From Agrypnia vestita (Eukaryota; Arthropoda; Insecta; Trichoptera; Phryganeidae), in assembly GCA_016648135.1 (NCBI GenBank), contig JADDOH010010850.1, positions 24,521 through 88,520 on the forward strand: 64,000 nt of DNA, read 5' to 3'. Both the position numbers and the translations under genes were made by a program. How positions within the stretch are numbered: the stretch's first letter is position 1; every line of letters starts with the position of its first letter. The notes below the pieces were generated by a model that saw nothing but the letters and a program-made list of their open reading frames with translations, ran no database searches and had not been told where the DNA came from. Below, piece after piece: positions 1 to 10,345 of this stretch.

Positions 1-467
1 ATGAAGAGAAATGCACATAAATACAATAGACCATAGATTTTTGAAGCAAAATTATAATTTAACTTTAATTAAACTGAAATTTAAAAAAGCTAACCTGAAA
101 TGGGTGGATGCTGTTTGTTTGACACTGAAAAATTCTTCTTAATGCTTAAGTCTTTTTTTTTACCGATGCAACACTATTAGTTCATAAGTGCTACTTTCAA
201 CCATGCCTGTGTTTAAATTCATGTCAAAAATTATATTAAAAACTCCCAAATTATATAGACATGAACTGACAGAAATTCCTTGTTAATGCAGTGGTTTTGC
301 GGCTGGTTCTACTTAGTTTGAGTTGTTTAAAAAAATTACTACGAGCTTGTAAATTTTGAAACAAGTATAAAAAATAAAAATATAAGAAATATAATGCCTT
401 AATAAGTCGCGCTTTAATACAAGAGGACGCTTTTACTTAAAGAGATTCGATTTGGAACGAAATTATA

Positions 468-775
468 AAAAACTAACCCATAAAAACCAAGTTTTTATTA
501 TACTCTCTTCCTCATTGAAACAGGTTTCGCGCCTACTCCACGCGTCGGCCTCGAAAATTAAACAATATATAAATCGATAAAATTTCGAAAAATCCAAAAT
601 TATACTATACTTAATTTTTAAATTTGTTAGATCACTTTTATCGTCGCCACGAGTCTGCCTGCAAAGTTTCAGTTCGATTGGTTCACGGGAAAAGGGTTAA
701 AAATCGATCCAAAATTTATTCAGCAGACAAGCAGACAAGCAGACGCTACGAGTTAAAAGAAAGGGAGTAATAAAG
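468..775 (+). mobile_element. Short CTCCC-ended inverted-repeat element, copy 1
   Basis: First of three related copies (others 12302-12845, reversed, and 52068-52551). One end reads AACCCATAAAAACCAAG followed by a degraded CTCCCTTT-like run; the other ends in AAAGGGAGTA. TA flanks and CTCCC/GGGAG ends resemble non-autonomous Tc1/mariner (Stowaway-like) elements, which is an inference. The interior shares a CAAGCAGAC-rich stretch with the other copies. No coding capacity. Confidence 0.45.
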
Positions 776-1055
776 GTCTGTTGTAAAAATACAATTTGTT
801 TACTGAGAGATTTAATGATGCAAGAAGAAATGCATTATAAATGTGTCTTAAATATATGCGAGGGGGATATTCTTCCGCTGCGTCCAGTTTTCTCGCCTAA
901 AGAAGGGGTTTAGTTCAGCTCTATACAATTTTATACGCTGTGCATATTAAGTTAATGTGATAAACTATCAAATGCAAACAAATATTTCGTAGCAAAAAAT
1001 GATCAAAATCGTATAATATTTAAATCAGCCATTTTTTTCAAAGCAAACTTACTAA

Positions 1056-1200
1056 GGCCCGGTTGTTTCAAGTTCGATCAAAGTAAGCGCTCGATCAAAG
1101 CATAGATTTTTACGAAAACGGATCGTCTGATTGGTGGAGAACGTAAAAATCTATGCTTTAAAAGAACGCTTACTTTGATCGAACTTGAAACAACCGGGCC
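1056..1200. mobile_element. Harbinger-like MITE, 145 bp, TAA target duplication
   Basis: Two arms of about 59 bp starting GGCCCGGTTGTTTCAAG are inverted copies of each other with a few mismatches, separated by a short loop. The element is bounded by TAA on both sides (1053-1055 and 1201-1203). A 3-bp TAA duplication with GGCC-type ends is the hallmark of PIF/Harbinger non-autonomous elements. No ORF; a transcript would fold into a long hairpin. Confidence 0.75.
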
Positions 1201-1302
1201 TAAGAAAACTTTTGAGGAAATTTGTGCTAGTTTGTTGAGACTTAGTCAACTGATAACAAATATATAGGTACCTACTGTTGTTATTACTTTATAACATCTA
1301 TA

Positions 1303-1797
1303 CAGGGTTATTTGGAAAACATTAATAACCTCGCGGGACTATATTCCTGCCATGTTATGAGTCGCAAATGTTCAAGCAGCCATGGCCTAATACCAAAGTT
1401 TGCATTATTTTCAATATTTCTGCCTTATTTTTTACGAAACGTTGAACTATCATCACATTAACTTATATCGATTATGAAAAATTCATTCGTTTCAATACAA
1501 GTTTAATAAAATGACGTAAAACCTTGCATAAATTTCAATTGGAATTGGAAGGTTTTTATTATTTTATTTGACTTTTATTAAAGGGAATGAATTTTTCATA
1601 TTCGATGTAAGTTACTGTAATGATAGGCCTACGTTTTACAAAAAATAAGTCAGAAATATTGAAAAAAATGCAAACTTAGATGACGCATATCTCCATAACT
1701 ATTGATGCTTGCTGGACCATTTTCGATTTATGAGTTAATAATGATTAAAGCAGGAATGTAGTCTTGCGAGGTTATTAATGTTTTCCAAATAATCCTG
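1303..1797. mobile_element. Long fold-back element, CAGGGTTATTTGG ends
   Basis: The two halves are inverted copies: the left end begins CAGGGTTATTTGGAAAAC and the right end is its near complement finishing in AATCCTG, with TA on both flanks. Internal blocks (CATATCTCCATAACTATTGAT, AATATTTCTGACTTATTTTT and complements) recur around 20745-21190, 22294-22694, 42440-42600 and 45040-45310, marking a dispersed family. No protein is encoded. Superfamily unassigned; TA flanks suggest Tc1/mariner-type mobilisation. Confidence 0.6.
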
Positions 1798-2189
1798 TAT
1801 ATGATCGGTATGTCAGATACAAAATTTTGCATTTATTTAAATAAATTTTCGTATCTTTAAAAGTTCAGATGCGGTTTATAAGCATCAATTATTTATGTTT
1901 ATAAATATTTTTATTTTTACTGGAAACGTGAAGATTTCGTGATTTATTCGTCTTTGGCTTCGTTCTTGAGAAGAAAATTAATGCAAATGCAGTTATGAAA
2001 AATTCAAGTACTAGCCTCGGAGAGCGCCAGACGCTTCAACCACCTAATTTTGTATTCTGCATTAATTAAAGAACATGTAAATGCGCTCACGGGGGTTATG
2101 GGTTAGCCGCTGACTTCTACTAGTACTGGTAGAAGTATGTCCAGAGGTGGCGCCCAAGTTGTGCCACCTCAGGACATATTTTGTTTCGA

Positions 2190-2369
2190 GATCTTTTTTT
2201 TTCAACGTTCAACAGGCCAGGAGGCCCAATAACAGAAGCGAAACACATCACAATAGACCCAGGCTTGAGTAAATCACATAGATCAATTGTGACCTCATCG
2301 GGAATCAAACCCGGAACCCTCGGTGTGGGAGGCCAGTGTCGTACTCGCTGGACTACGAGGGCCGGCTTA
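2190..2369 (-). mobile_element. tRNA-derived SINE
   Basis: On the minus strand the head begins near GCCGGCCCTCGTAGTCC and contains a pol III B-box-like GGTTTGATTCCCG, preceded by an A-box-like segment. It is followed by an unrelated body and an A-rich end (a run of A at about 2200). tRNA-like head, unrelated body and A-rich tail are the standard SINE layout. The cloverleaf is too degenerate for a functional tRNA gene. Confidence 0.55.
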
Positions 2370-2506
2370 AGGTATTTAGAGAGTAGAAGTAGTTTTTATT
2401 TTATTTTATTACTGTCACCGTATTTCACGGGTTTTTCTTATCCATATTAAAATATCTTGCAAAACTGCATGCACGTGGTTTATGTGTAAGAATATATTTG
2501 ATAATA

Positions 2507-2766
2507 TTGTCACGTGCTAAGAATGCTAGAGGAACGAATACCAGGAAGGATCTTCCTGGCAACCCTGGAAGGAAGACAGCCGGTGGGTCGCCCCAGATCA
2601 TGATCTTGAGCTGGGAGAAGCAATGGAAAAATGTGTATAAAAACAGAACAGGTCTAGATTGGTTGACTCGTGCAGAAGCAGTGCAAGACAGGGGAACATG
2701 GAAACACCGAGTCGAGTGTTTGAGCCCCCGACCCTACTAGGACAAGGGGATGTAGATGATGATGAA
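2507..2766 (+). pseudogene. Non-LTR retrotransposon (LINE) ORF2 C-terminal remnant
   Basis: Reading frames here give a GRQPVGRPRSWSWEKQW-like segment then RAEAVQDRGTWKHRVE and a stop, ending in a short GATGATGATG-type tail. GRPR and RAEAVQDRGTWK-like blocks typify the region C-terminal to the reverse transcriptase in insect CR1/RTE-like LINEs. Only the last ~85 residues remain, so this is a 5'-truncated dead copy. It abuts an LTR-like repeat starting at 2770. Confidence 0.6.
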
Positions 2767-2769
2767 CAC

Positions 2770-3235
2770 TGTCACGAGATGCTAGAACCTTTCACTTTAA
2801 AATTGGAAATTACTAGAAGGTTCTGGGATGGTTCACCGAATTCTGGAAGCATCGAGAAAGCGACATGAACACGGGCCTAAAAATGCGAGGGCGCCGCGCT
2901 GCGCGGAATAATTGTTATTGTTGAAAGCGGGCTAACGCCATAGAAGAGAAACAGTGCGGCGGCTCAGAGTGTCGGTAGCGCGCGCGTGTTCCAGCGACAG
3001 TAAATCAAGAAAGTATCTACCGACGTGTGAGAAATGATCTATATTAATCAGAGCGACACAAATAGTGAAATAGAATTTCTAGATATACGTAGAATATTGT
3101 GTCAAGTGCTAATTACGAAATTTAGTGTGAATTTAAGAACAGATTAAATTCGTGTCCCGTGAATTAGCGTAGTAAATTAAAGTTTGAATTGTTTTTAGTG
3201 TTTCGATTGCCTCCCGCAGCCACGACACTGTGACA
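2770..3235 (+). mobile_element. Candidate solo LTR (TGTCAC...GTGACA)
   Basis: A 466-bp segment starts TGTCACGAGATGCTAGAAC and ends CCACGACACTGTGACA, giving short inverted TG...CA ends. Related sequences (GTGCGGCGGCTCAG, ATATTCTAGAAAC, AATTCGTGTCC blocks and a CTCCCGCAGCCACGAC end) recur at 8190-8540, 15640-15870, 37560-38132, 47770-48150 and 51391-51830. Size and ends fit solo LTRs of one retrotransposon family. I saw no gag/pol nearby and no clear target duplication. Confidence 0.4.
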
Positions 3236-3604
3236 TTATTATATTTTTTACATATCAACACATTACAGTTAATTTCTCACAACACATTGTAATATTTCAT
3301 TAAAATTCTTTATATTTTGTTTTTTCCGGTTTAATTTTTTAGTTTGTCCGGTAGTTTGTTAAATAGTTTAGGAAGTTCACAGTTTAGTTCGGTCTCTGTA
3401 AAAGTTGTTTGTTTTATTTTATTTCTAGTTTTTAGTTGTTATTTGTGCCGTATATCTGTTTTTTGCTATGCTGTATTTTAAATATGTCCTTTGCGTATTC
3501 TTCCAATGTCTGTTTGTAGTGAAGTTATTTTTGTGTTTGCAAGATTTTATACATTTTAAATAGCTTGTCAGGCTGGTCCTTACGTATTTCTTTTTTATTA
3601 TTTA

Positions 3605-3722
3605 ATATCTTTGAATTCAGAGTCAATACTTAAAAGTGTTATTTTGTTCTGAAAATTACGCATTTAAGGCGTACCTTAAACCTTAAATCACTACTCGGTG
3701 TTGACTCCGAATTCGGGCCTCA
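3605..3722. mobile_element. Palindromic MITE, GGCCCGAATTC family, copy 1
   Basis: Members run from TTGAATTCAGAGTCAATACTT through GTGTTATTTTGTTCTGAAAA and ACGCATTTAAGGCGTACCTT to GAATTCGGGCC, and the halves are roughly inverted. Related copies at 19779-19888 and 43262-43390 share the core GTTATTT...ACTGAAAATTACGC. About 110-130 bp, no coding capacity. Confidence 0.5.
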
Positions 3723-4564
3723 TACTTTCACATATTAACAAAGCATTTTGATGCAAATCACTAACGCAAGTGTTCTATAGATAGCAATCACTAATAATTC
3801 TAGGCGCAAAACATTTATAAGAAATAAATAACTTTGTATAATATAATATGTGTAATTGTACCCACACAAACTAACTTTGTATATATGTAAGATCACGAAA
3901 CTATGGAAATGAAAGTGAATGATTTTATGACATATTTTACATCCCATTTACGTTATATCATAATGATATTATACATACTGTTCACACAAAAAAAAATTAA
4001 CTTTCAAATGCTAAACTTGACGCATTCAAAATTAGACGAAGTAGTTAAATAACGTATAAATAAATAAAATTAAGATATCGTCGCTGTATATATTATAAAT
4101 CCTATGTTACGTTTAGAACATTCTGAGATGAATGAATCAATTTGTCAATTTTTCATATTAATAATGGAGATATACTAAAAAAAACACTGCCGTTCATCTG
4201 GGAAGTCTGCCTAGTAATTATTTAAAATATTTTTTATAAATCTAGTCTGTGCAATTATTTTTAAAACAGTTTTATTCGTTTATCTCAGAATGTACTAAAA
4301 CTTCACATAGGATTAATTATATATAGGTACAGCAACGATATATTACAGATGTCTCATAGAGACGAAACTATTTTTCATGCGGGAAAGTTGGTATGGAAGA
4401 CTTTTTGGGTGTTAATTTATAATAAATAACAAATAATAATATTCAAGAACACACTCGTATTATGAAGTTGCAATTTTTTCAGAAATAAGTTCTGTGAAAT
4501 TTAAAACCAAATTTATTAATTAATTAGAAAGACAGAGAAAAATCACATCAACGAAAAAATATTT

Positions 4565-4785
4565 AACAGAATGTTAGTAAACTTAGTAAAAACCACTAAC
4601 AGATTTACGGTCTACCGGTTTCGAGACGTACCCGTCTCTTCGTCAGGACCAACACTACACTACTATATTCACAACACTGTACACCCCAACCATAGTATTG
4701 TAAAACTATCACCACTATTGATCACATGCGTGTTAATCTTGTCAGACACAAGCATGCACTGATGCTATAGCATATATAGCCTACT
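4565..4785 (-). mobile_element. Small hammerhead-bearing retroelement (PLE-like or retrozyme-like)
   Basis: This 221-bp unit is flanked by a perfect 12-bp direct repeat GAAAAAATATTT (4553-4564 and 4786-4797), and the SINE it interrupts is known from intact copies, so both ends are defined. It has no ORF. On the minus strand it starts AGTAGGCTATATATG and carries a complete hammerhead ribozyme (4609-4650) near its 3' end, followed by a short tail. A second copy with nearly the same left end is at 31524-31735 and a decayed one at 7278-7440. The ribozyme links it to Penelope-like elements or metazoan retrozymes; it looks non-autonomous. Confidence 0.65.
4609..4650 (-). ncRNA. Type I hammerhead ribozyme, intact core
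   Basis: Minus strand, in order: GGTC (stem I), CTGACGA core, an extra A, GAGACG-GGTA-CGTCTC (helix II with tetraloop), GAAA core, CCGG, TA cleavage dinucleotide, GACC (stem I partner). Stem III is the palindrome ACCGGT, so it probably folds as a dimer or with a minimal stem, as described for Penelope-like element ribozymes. Predicted cleavage is after GGTA. All conserved core bases are present. It lies in the sense orientation of the amon intron. Confidence 0.8.
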
Positions 4786-5577
4786 GAAAAAATATTTGGC
4801 TGCTACCGGGATTTGAACCACGGATCTCCTCCTATACGGGGAAGGCGCGTTATCCAATTACGCTATAGTGGCCTCCTACATTTCCGTGAATATATCGACC
4901 ATATCTAGTCTCATTTATTAATTTATTAACACATATTATCTATTTTAGAGCAATCCACTTTTCTGGTACGGTAGGCACAAATTAATTTTAATTTTTGGAC
5001 ACATTTGATACAACACACAGATATTATATTCAAGAACACATTACTATTGTGAAGTTGCAATGTTTTCAGAACAAAGTTCTGTGAAATTTAAAACCAAATT
5101 TTTTATGTCGCACTTTCCTAAAAAACGCCGTATTCACTTGCTTTCAAATAATTTTATTTGAATAAATACTACTACTTTGGAAAAAAAAAAGTTTGTATTT
5201 AACAGAATTGAATTATGGAAATTCGCAAAATAAATGCTTCAATCAACGATGTTTCGTTTATGTTTTGTTATACACCCAGTACTGTCAAATATAAATTACG
5301 AATTTAGGACAAGTAGACATTTTTCACTTTGTTTTTAAACCCAGGCAATTGACTTTTTGTCTTGTGCCAAGTAAGTTAGTGAATAAACGAATAAGGAATT
5401 AATGAGAGATATTAATTAATAGGTAAAGTGTATCAGGGTGGCAATTGAGATAATGTCTAGACGCGCAAATCTCTAATAAAAAGAGTTGTATGCCCACTAC
5501 TTGGATCAATTGTGGTATAATTAACACCAATCACTGAAATTACATAGATCAGATTGATCTATTGGAACATGTACAAT

Positions 5578-5680
5578 ACTATCTTCTATACCTATAAAAC
5601 TCAATGTCTGTCTGTCTTTTCTCTATACAAATCCACACCGTTTGTCCAATTCGATTCAAATTTTGCATATTTGGAATGTG
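5578..5680 (-). repeat. Fragment of the ~129-bp-period dispersed repeat
   Basis: The reverse complement matches the 53390-53455 segment (TTTGAATCGAATCGGACAAACGG, GTGGATTTGTGTAGAG). It belongs with the non-LTR-like tail family at 6160-6375, 39685-39870 and 52968-53450. Confidence 0.5.
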
Positions 5681-5997
5681 TATTTGATTACACATTTTTA
5701 TCGATTGTTGCGCGGTATGATCGACAATACTGAAATTATGCAGAGCATTGGTTTGTATGTTCCTGATAATTACCTTTGACATCGTCAGCATAGATTGTTT
5801 CACATTCCAATATACAGGACCAACCTGCCGATGGTTATGCTTGTTGGAAAAGCTACAGCTATGCTCAACAAGATCGCTTTGGATATTGATATATTCCATG
5901 TGTCTGAGGGGGTTTTCCGAAGCAGGATTCTCCTACACCTCTGACCAGATTGTACAGGTCACTTTTAATTGGTTAATAATAAATTGTTATTTTAATA

Positions 5998-6060
5998 TAC
6001 AATATGTATATGTGTGTGTATATATATGTATGTATATATATGTGTATATGTATATTTTTA
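5998..6060. repeat. TATG/TATA microsatellite
   Basis: An irregular run of TATGTA, TGTGTGTA and TATATATG units. It creates a spurious low-complexity reading frame (VYVCVYICMYIYVYMYIF). Confidence 0.8.
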
Positions 6061-6159
6061 GATATAAATTCATAATATGTATGCATTAAACATAAAGTTT
6101 GTAATGTACATATTATGTAAAAAATAAAAATTGAATTTAATTGTATTGAATTGACTACT

Positions 6160-6375
6160 TATGCTTTAGGACTCGGTGGGTAACATAGGCAACATTTCCT
6201 CCCTATTATTTTACCCCTTCCCCTCCCCTGATATATTTTTGACGAAAATCTGTACCTTATTCTTTAGGACTCGACGGGTAACATAGGCGACATTTCCCCC
6301 TATTCTTTTACCCCTTCCCTCCCCGTGATATATTTTCGATGCAAATCTGTACCGTTCGACCGATCGGACTCAAAA
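6160..6375 (-). repeat. Tandem pair of ~100-bp retroelement-tail units
   Basis: Two consecutive units each contain TTCTTTAGGACTCG-CGGGTAACATAGGC, a pyrimidine-rich ACCCCTTCCC block and AAATCTGTACC. The reverse complement of this unit is arrayed at 52968-53450. A related sequence at 39685-39870 and 52965 is bordered by ACTAGC-GTTCGTACCC, resembling the 3' end of RTE-like LINEs (inference). Confidence 0.55.
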
Positions 6376-7277
6376 TTTGGAAACTTATTATTTACTGAAG
6401 TCTCAATTAAAACCTCAAAAATACAGTATTTTATCTCGTCACATTGGCGGGATCAACGCGATTTATTCGTAAATAATTCACGTAAAAAAATAAACTTACA
6501 TTCAATAAAATGTGTTTTCTTACAAAAGGATTTTATCTTTAAAAAGTATTTGGAAGATACGTATTTTGTATCTAGTGTTTCAGATACCATTCCAGAAAGT
6601 TATTTGTATCTGGTATTTGAAATATTTGATTTTAAAGTATCTTGCATTTTGTATTCCAGATACTTTGTATAGGATGTCTTGTACATCACTGTGAATTAGT
6701 ATAGTCATGGTAAAAAATATTATCTTGGTGTGCGTGTTTCACTTAACACCTACGCGCCCTGCACACCTACATACGCCCATTGTAAGTTCAGTAATAGGAG
6801 CTTAATCTGTTTGGAAAGTCAGCCCTGCGAGCACCATTAAACCATTAGAAGTGTCTATAGAATTTTCCCACACGCGGGGCTACACAAACGGGATATGACA
6901 GATTATCATCGTAAAAGTAAGGGTGGCCACTCACACAAACACTGTGGGTGGATTCTGCGTCACAACTACCCCCGAATATCGAGACAAATGGACGGGATAT
7001 GGACGCCGATGATCAAAACATACGCATATACATTATACGTGTTTTTACGTTACCCCTTCACAGAATATGTTTTTCTGGTTTGAAAAAAATATTTAAAAAT
7101 TTTGCGATACGACAATGACTTCGTCCGCTCATCTCTTTAAAAAATATAGATGCAAGGTAAATAAATATGTTGAAACTTATTCTTAACATTTTTAATATTT
7201 AAAGCATTATCTTTGTGATCAGACATTTTAACAAAATTTTATTTATATATATTATTGCCGCGAAAAATTACTTTTTT

Positions 7278-7440
7278 TCTACCGGTTTAGAGACGTAACC
7301 CGTCTCTTCGTCAGGACAACCACTACACTAGCATGTAAATTTCATCACACACCACAACCATAGTATTATTTACACACCAAAACCACCATAAAATACTCTT
7401 CACACGCGTTTTACTCTAACTAAAGGCCAACATGTACTGG
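7278..7440 (-). mobile_element. Decayed copy of the hammerhead-bearing small element
   Basis: The minus strand has the same order as 4565-4785: an ACGCGTGTG block, TACTATGGTTGTGGTGTG, GTGTAGTGGTTGT, then CCTGACGAAGAGACGGGTTACGTCTC. The catalytic GAAA is changed to TAAA and the 3' stem I strand is lost, so the ribozyme (7278-7317) should be inactive. No target duplication was seen. Confidence 0.6.
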
Positions 7441-7880
7441 GAGCTAGCGAAGGGAAAAACTACATTTCAAAATGAAGACTACAGCACACACACGTTCACC
7501 AGTTTGAAGACCACAAAGTGTACACTACATTTGTAGTAAAAACTACATGAAGTGAACTAATTGTAGTACTAACGAAGTGAACTAATTGTAGTACTAATGA
7601 AGTGAACTAATTGTAGTAATAATGAAGTGAACTAATTGTAGTAATAATAAAGTGAACTAATTGTAGTATTACAAAATTGTAATGACCTACAAGAAGTGCT
7701 TCTTGAAAAGTGTATTACTAGAACATTTTCAAAACCATTGGGGGGGGGGGGGGTCGTTTCAGTTTCCAAGAATTTCTACATTTATCTACATCGACTTCCC
7801 AAAAATTTCACATAAAAAGTAAACTATTTGAAGTATGTACTCATACTTTCAATAACTTTGAAGTGTGTGTACATGAGTGC
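7430..7880 (+). repeat. Dispersed repeat carrying a 25-bp minisatellite
   Basis: Contains about five copies (7545-7672) of a 25-bp unit AAGTGAACTAATTGTAGTACTAATG, then ATGACCTACAAGAAGTGCTTC, a run of about 14 G at 7739-7753, and a tail with CATCGACTTCCCAAAAATTTC. The same organisation appears in reverse complement at 17930-18520. Noncoding; element class unknown. Confidence 0.6.
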
Positions 7881-7934
7881 ATGTTCATAATTTTTAGTGG
7901 TTATATGCTAACATAAATAACATTTTGTTACAAT

Positions 7935-8115
7935 GTTGAAACTTATTACAAGGTGCCTCGTACCTAACAGAAAAACTACGAGAGAGCCTTCTTCATTCAA
8001 TTTTGAATAGATAATATTCTTTACACTATAGGTGAAATATCTTTTTTACATGTTTACATTTTTTTTCAATATTTCTGGCTTACCTTTTGTAAAACGTTAG
8101 ACTATCATGAATTTT
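7935..8115 (+). repeat. Partial copy of a fold-back family (CTTCATTCAATTTTGAAT)
   Basis: Shares GAGAG-CTTCTTCATTCAATTTTGAA and GATAATATTCTTTACACT with 23710-23890 and 48143-48260, where a CATAGCTAGTAGCAAAAAC-like end is also visible. The same end pairs with an inverted copy at 47158-47573. Truncated; noncoding. Confidence 0.45.
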
Positions 8116-8189
8116 CAGATGTGATATCTAAAAGTATGAAAAGGGGAGTTGAGAGGGAGTCAGGAGAAATGCAAAAGAATAATGTAATT

Positions 8190-8540
8190 CGTGATGTTTA
8201 ACCGGCGCGACGAGAACAGTGTGGCCATATTGTTGTATATTCCAGTGATAGCAAATAAATAAAGTACCTGCTGGCGGGCGAGAAGTCTTTCTACGTATGA
8301 AAAATGAATAGAATGTTCGAGAAAGTGATCGGTGCAATAGAATCAGTTGTGACTAGATTAGTGCAAATTAAGAAAAGTGTTATAATAATTGTGTGGAATA
8401 TTCTAGAAACATTTGGTTACTATAAATTTAAGAACGGTGTTAATTCGTGTCCAGAGACTTGACATTATTGTATTTAGTGGTCGTTAATAATTCCCGTATA
8501 CTTTCCAAAATTCGCAAACTTTCACATCTGTTATCTGTAT
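8190..8540 (+). mobile_element. LTR-like dispersed repeat, partial
   Basis: Shares ordered blocks with the 2770-3235 candidate LTR: CCAGTGATAGCAAATAAATAAAG, GGAATATTCTAGAAACATTTGG, AACGGTG and AATTCGTGTCC. Ends are not sharp. An open frame on the opposite strand (8128-8337) is incidental. Confidence 0.4.
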
Positions 8541-8794
8541 TTGCCTAGGTAAAGTAACAAATAAAAATAGATGGCTTTTTTTATCTGGCTCGTAACGACT
8601 GCAAATATCGCATTATTCATAATTTATTCATGTTTTGCGTACAAAAGTTTGTTTGTTTTAGGACTTATGGTCAAATGATGATTCTAGTTTCCCATGTGAA
8701 CACCCATAAATTTTTGGATGACAAACGGTGAGTGTAATTAATATTTATCATGGGCCTGGTTATTTTTCATTTGTAACATCTTTCCTCTCGCTTT

Positions 8795-8930
8795 CCTGCA
8801 ATCTGCGGGAGCGATTTCACGAAAATGGACGAAAATGCGTAACAGGAAACAGGACGCCCGGGAAGCGCGCGCTATTTTATTTGAGCAATGAGCGCGCGCG
8901 GTGATAGGGTTGGCCGTCAGATGGTACCAA
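8795..8930 (+). repeat. Dispersed repeat with paired copy at 30280-30375
   Basis: The segment ATTTCACGAAAATGGACG...ATGCGTAACAGGAAA...GCGCGC...GAGCAATGAGCGCGC reappears reverse-complemented at 30280-30375. GC-rich relative to its surroundings. No protein or known element recognised. Confidence 0.5.
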
Positions 8931-9788
8931 CCCATTTTACGAGAGTTTGGTACTGTATTAATAAATGTATATGAGTTTGCTTCTTTCAAACTCTGTAGGA
9001 ATTGACAAAATTAAAGAAAATAAACCTTCTTGCGTTGCTCTGTTAATAAAGAAACGACATTAAAAGTTTTTTCTTTAATATGCCAAATATTTATTTGATA
9101 ACTTTATCAAACCCAGCTGCCAAAGTTTTTTTTTCTATTCACTAACACAGTACTTGTTTACCGACAGCTAGGACAAGAAAGTCTCAAGAGTATCTCGTGG
9201 GAAAAAATTTCGTAGCTGAGAGATTGTTCCAATCTATTAAAAATCTCCTACATGGATATGGGCCATTAGATCGAAAATCGTTATAAATGTTGTGTTGTGT
9301 TGTGGAAATGTGGTATACGTGAAGTAAATTGAGACTCACACCAGGGTTGCGAGACTCTAAAATTAGGGTTTAAGTACCTACATATTTGATGAGATTGTTT
9401 CTCCCTCATGTTTCAACCCACTGTTTATCCCTAGATAAGTACGTTTGCGGTTAGTTTTAATATACTATAAATATAATACCTACTTTGAAAAACGGTCTCT
9501 CTATATCTTGATGGCAGCGACAGTATACTAACTTAATGTGACCCGGCAATGGTTAATGATGTATCATTTTTTTTTTAAAAGCGAAATAATCAAGTATAAA
9601 TAAAGATACTAATAACGGTTTTATTTTGTGTCGTATTTATGTGCGTCTATACCCATAACAATCAATATTGCACACTTCGTCAATTTTGACGTAATGAATA
9701 TTATATGCAGAAAAATTCTTGTTTAAATTTCTGTAAAGTTTTGATCATTTTATTTGTAATTGTAATAAAGAGAATGAATTTTTAGTAC

Positions 9789-9935
9789 ATTTTGAGTTTG
9801 TCCAAATTTTTCAGAACCTAGTACCGGATTTTGTTGCAGGGACATCATTAATCGAGATATATTATAGATGTCCTTTGAACAAAATCCAGCAGTGTTCTGA
9901 AAAATTAGGACAAACTCAAAATATTCTAAATGAAA
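9789..9935. repeat. 147-bp imperfect hairpin repeat
   Basis: The left arm ACATTTTGAGTTTGTCC...CAGAAC...GGATTTTGTTGCAGGGACATC is mirrored by GATGTCCTTTGAACAAAATCC...GTTCTGAAAAATTAGG. Parts of the arm recur at 11835-11880 and 51310-51385, so this is the end of a dispersed fold-back element. No ORF. Confidence 0.6.
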
Positions 9936-10134
9936 AAACTGGTCTATAAGGGAGTATAAAAAAATTTAAATGACATTTAATAAACATATAAAGGATAGTG
10001 CTTTAAAAAATTCCAATCAATTATAGATATCTATCTCATTAGTGTCATCTGTGGTTAATTAAGGGAAATATAAAAGCTTTGGATGCCGGTCGCGCTAAGG
10101 ATAATTACAACATACATATGAAACGGGTTGTAAA

Positions 10135-10345
10135 ACATAAATATATACAACTTTCAAAAATTATATAGACGTGGTATTCTATCATGGGTGGAAATGGTGA
10201 ACGTTACATTATAATGTAGTCACTTAAGCCAGCCGTACGATAGGTTGTAAGCTCTATGAACACCCAAAGACTTCCATAACTACTTTCACTTAAAAAATAT
10301 AACTTCGTCTCTATGAGACATTTATAATATATCTTGAATTTTTAG
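10135..10345 (-). repeat. Member of the GTGATCACTTAAGCCAGCC repeat family
   Basis: Order of landmarks: CTATCATGGGTGGAAATGGTGAACG, CACTTAAGCCAGCCGTACGATAGG, AAGACTTCCATAACTAC, TTCGTCTCTATGAGAC. The same order recurs at 14215-14545 and 23030-23250 and, inverted on itself, at 11456-11800. Likely a non-autonomous DNA element; noncoding. Confidence 0.55.

Larger units (their letters stand above)
4518..4925 (-). mobile_element. tRNA-derived SINE split by a later insertion
   Basis: On the minus strand the head starts near ACTAGATATGGTCGATATATTCACGG, then a tRNA-like part with A-box-like TAGCGTAATTGG and B-box-like GGTTCAAATCCCGG, then CCAAATATTTTTTC. The continuation (GATTTTTCTCTGTCTTTC...TTAATTAAT) lies at 4518-4564 on the far side of a 221-bp insertion (4565-4785). 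Related copies: 25141-25330 (minus) and 60610-60790 (plus), which show the uninterrupted arrangement. Confidence 0.65.

Noticed and set aside
2498..2868. Two overlapping small genes
   Set aside because: Both frames cover a LINE C-terminal relic and the start of an LTR-like repeat; codons are shifted relative to each other.
6325..6672. 115-residue gene
   Set aside because: Begins inside the pyrimidine-rich retroelement-tail repeat and continues into low-complexity AT-rich sequence; no domain.
7545..7672. CRISPR array
   Set aside because: Direct 25-bp tandem units without spacers in a eukaryotic repeat; an ordinary minisatellite.
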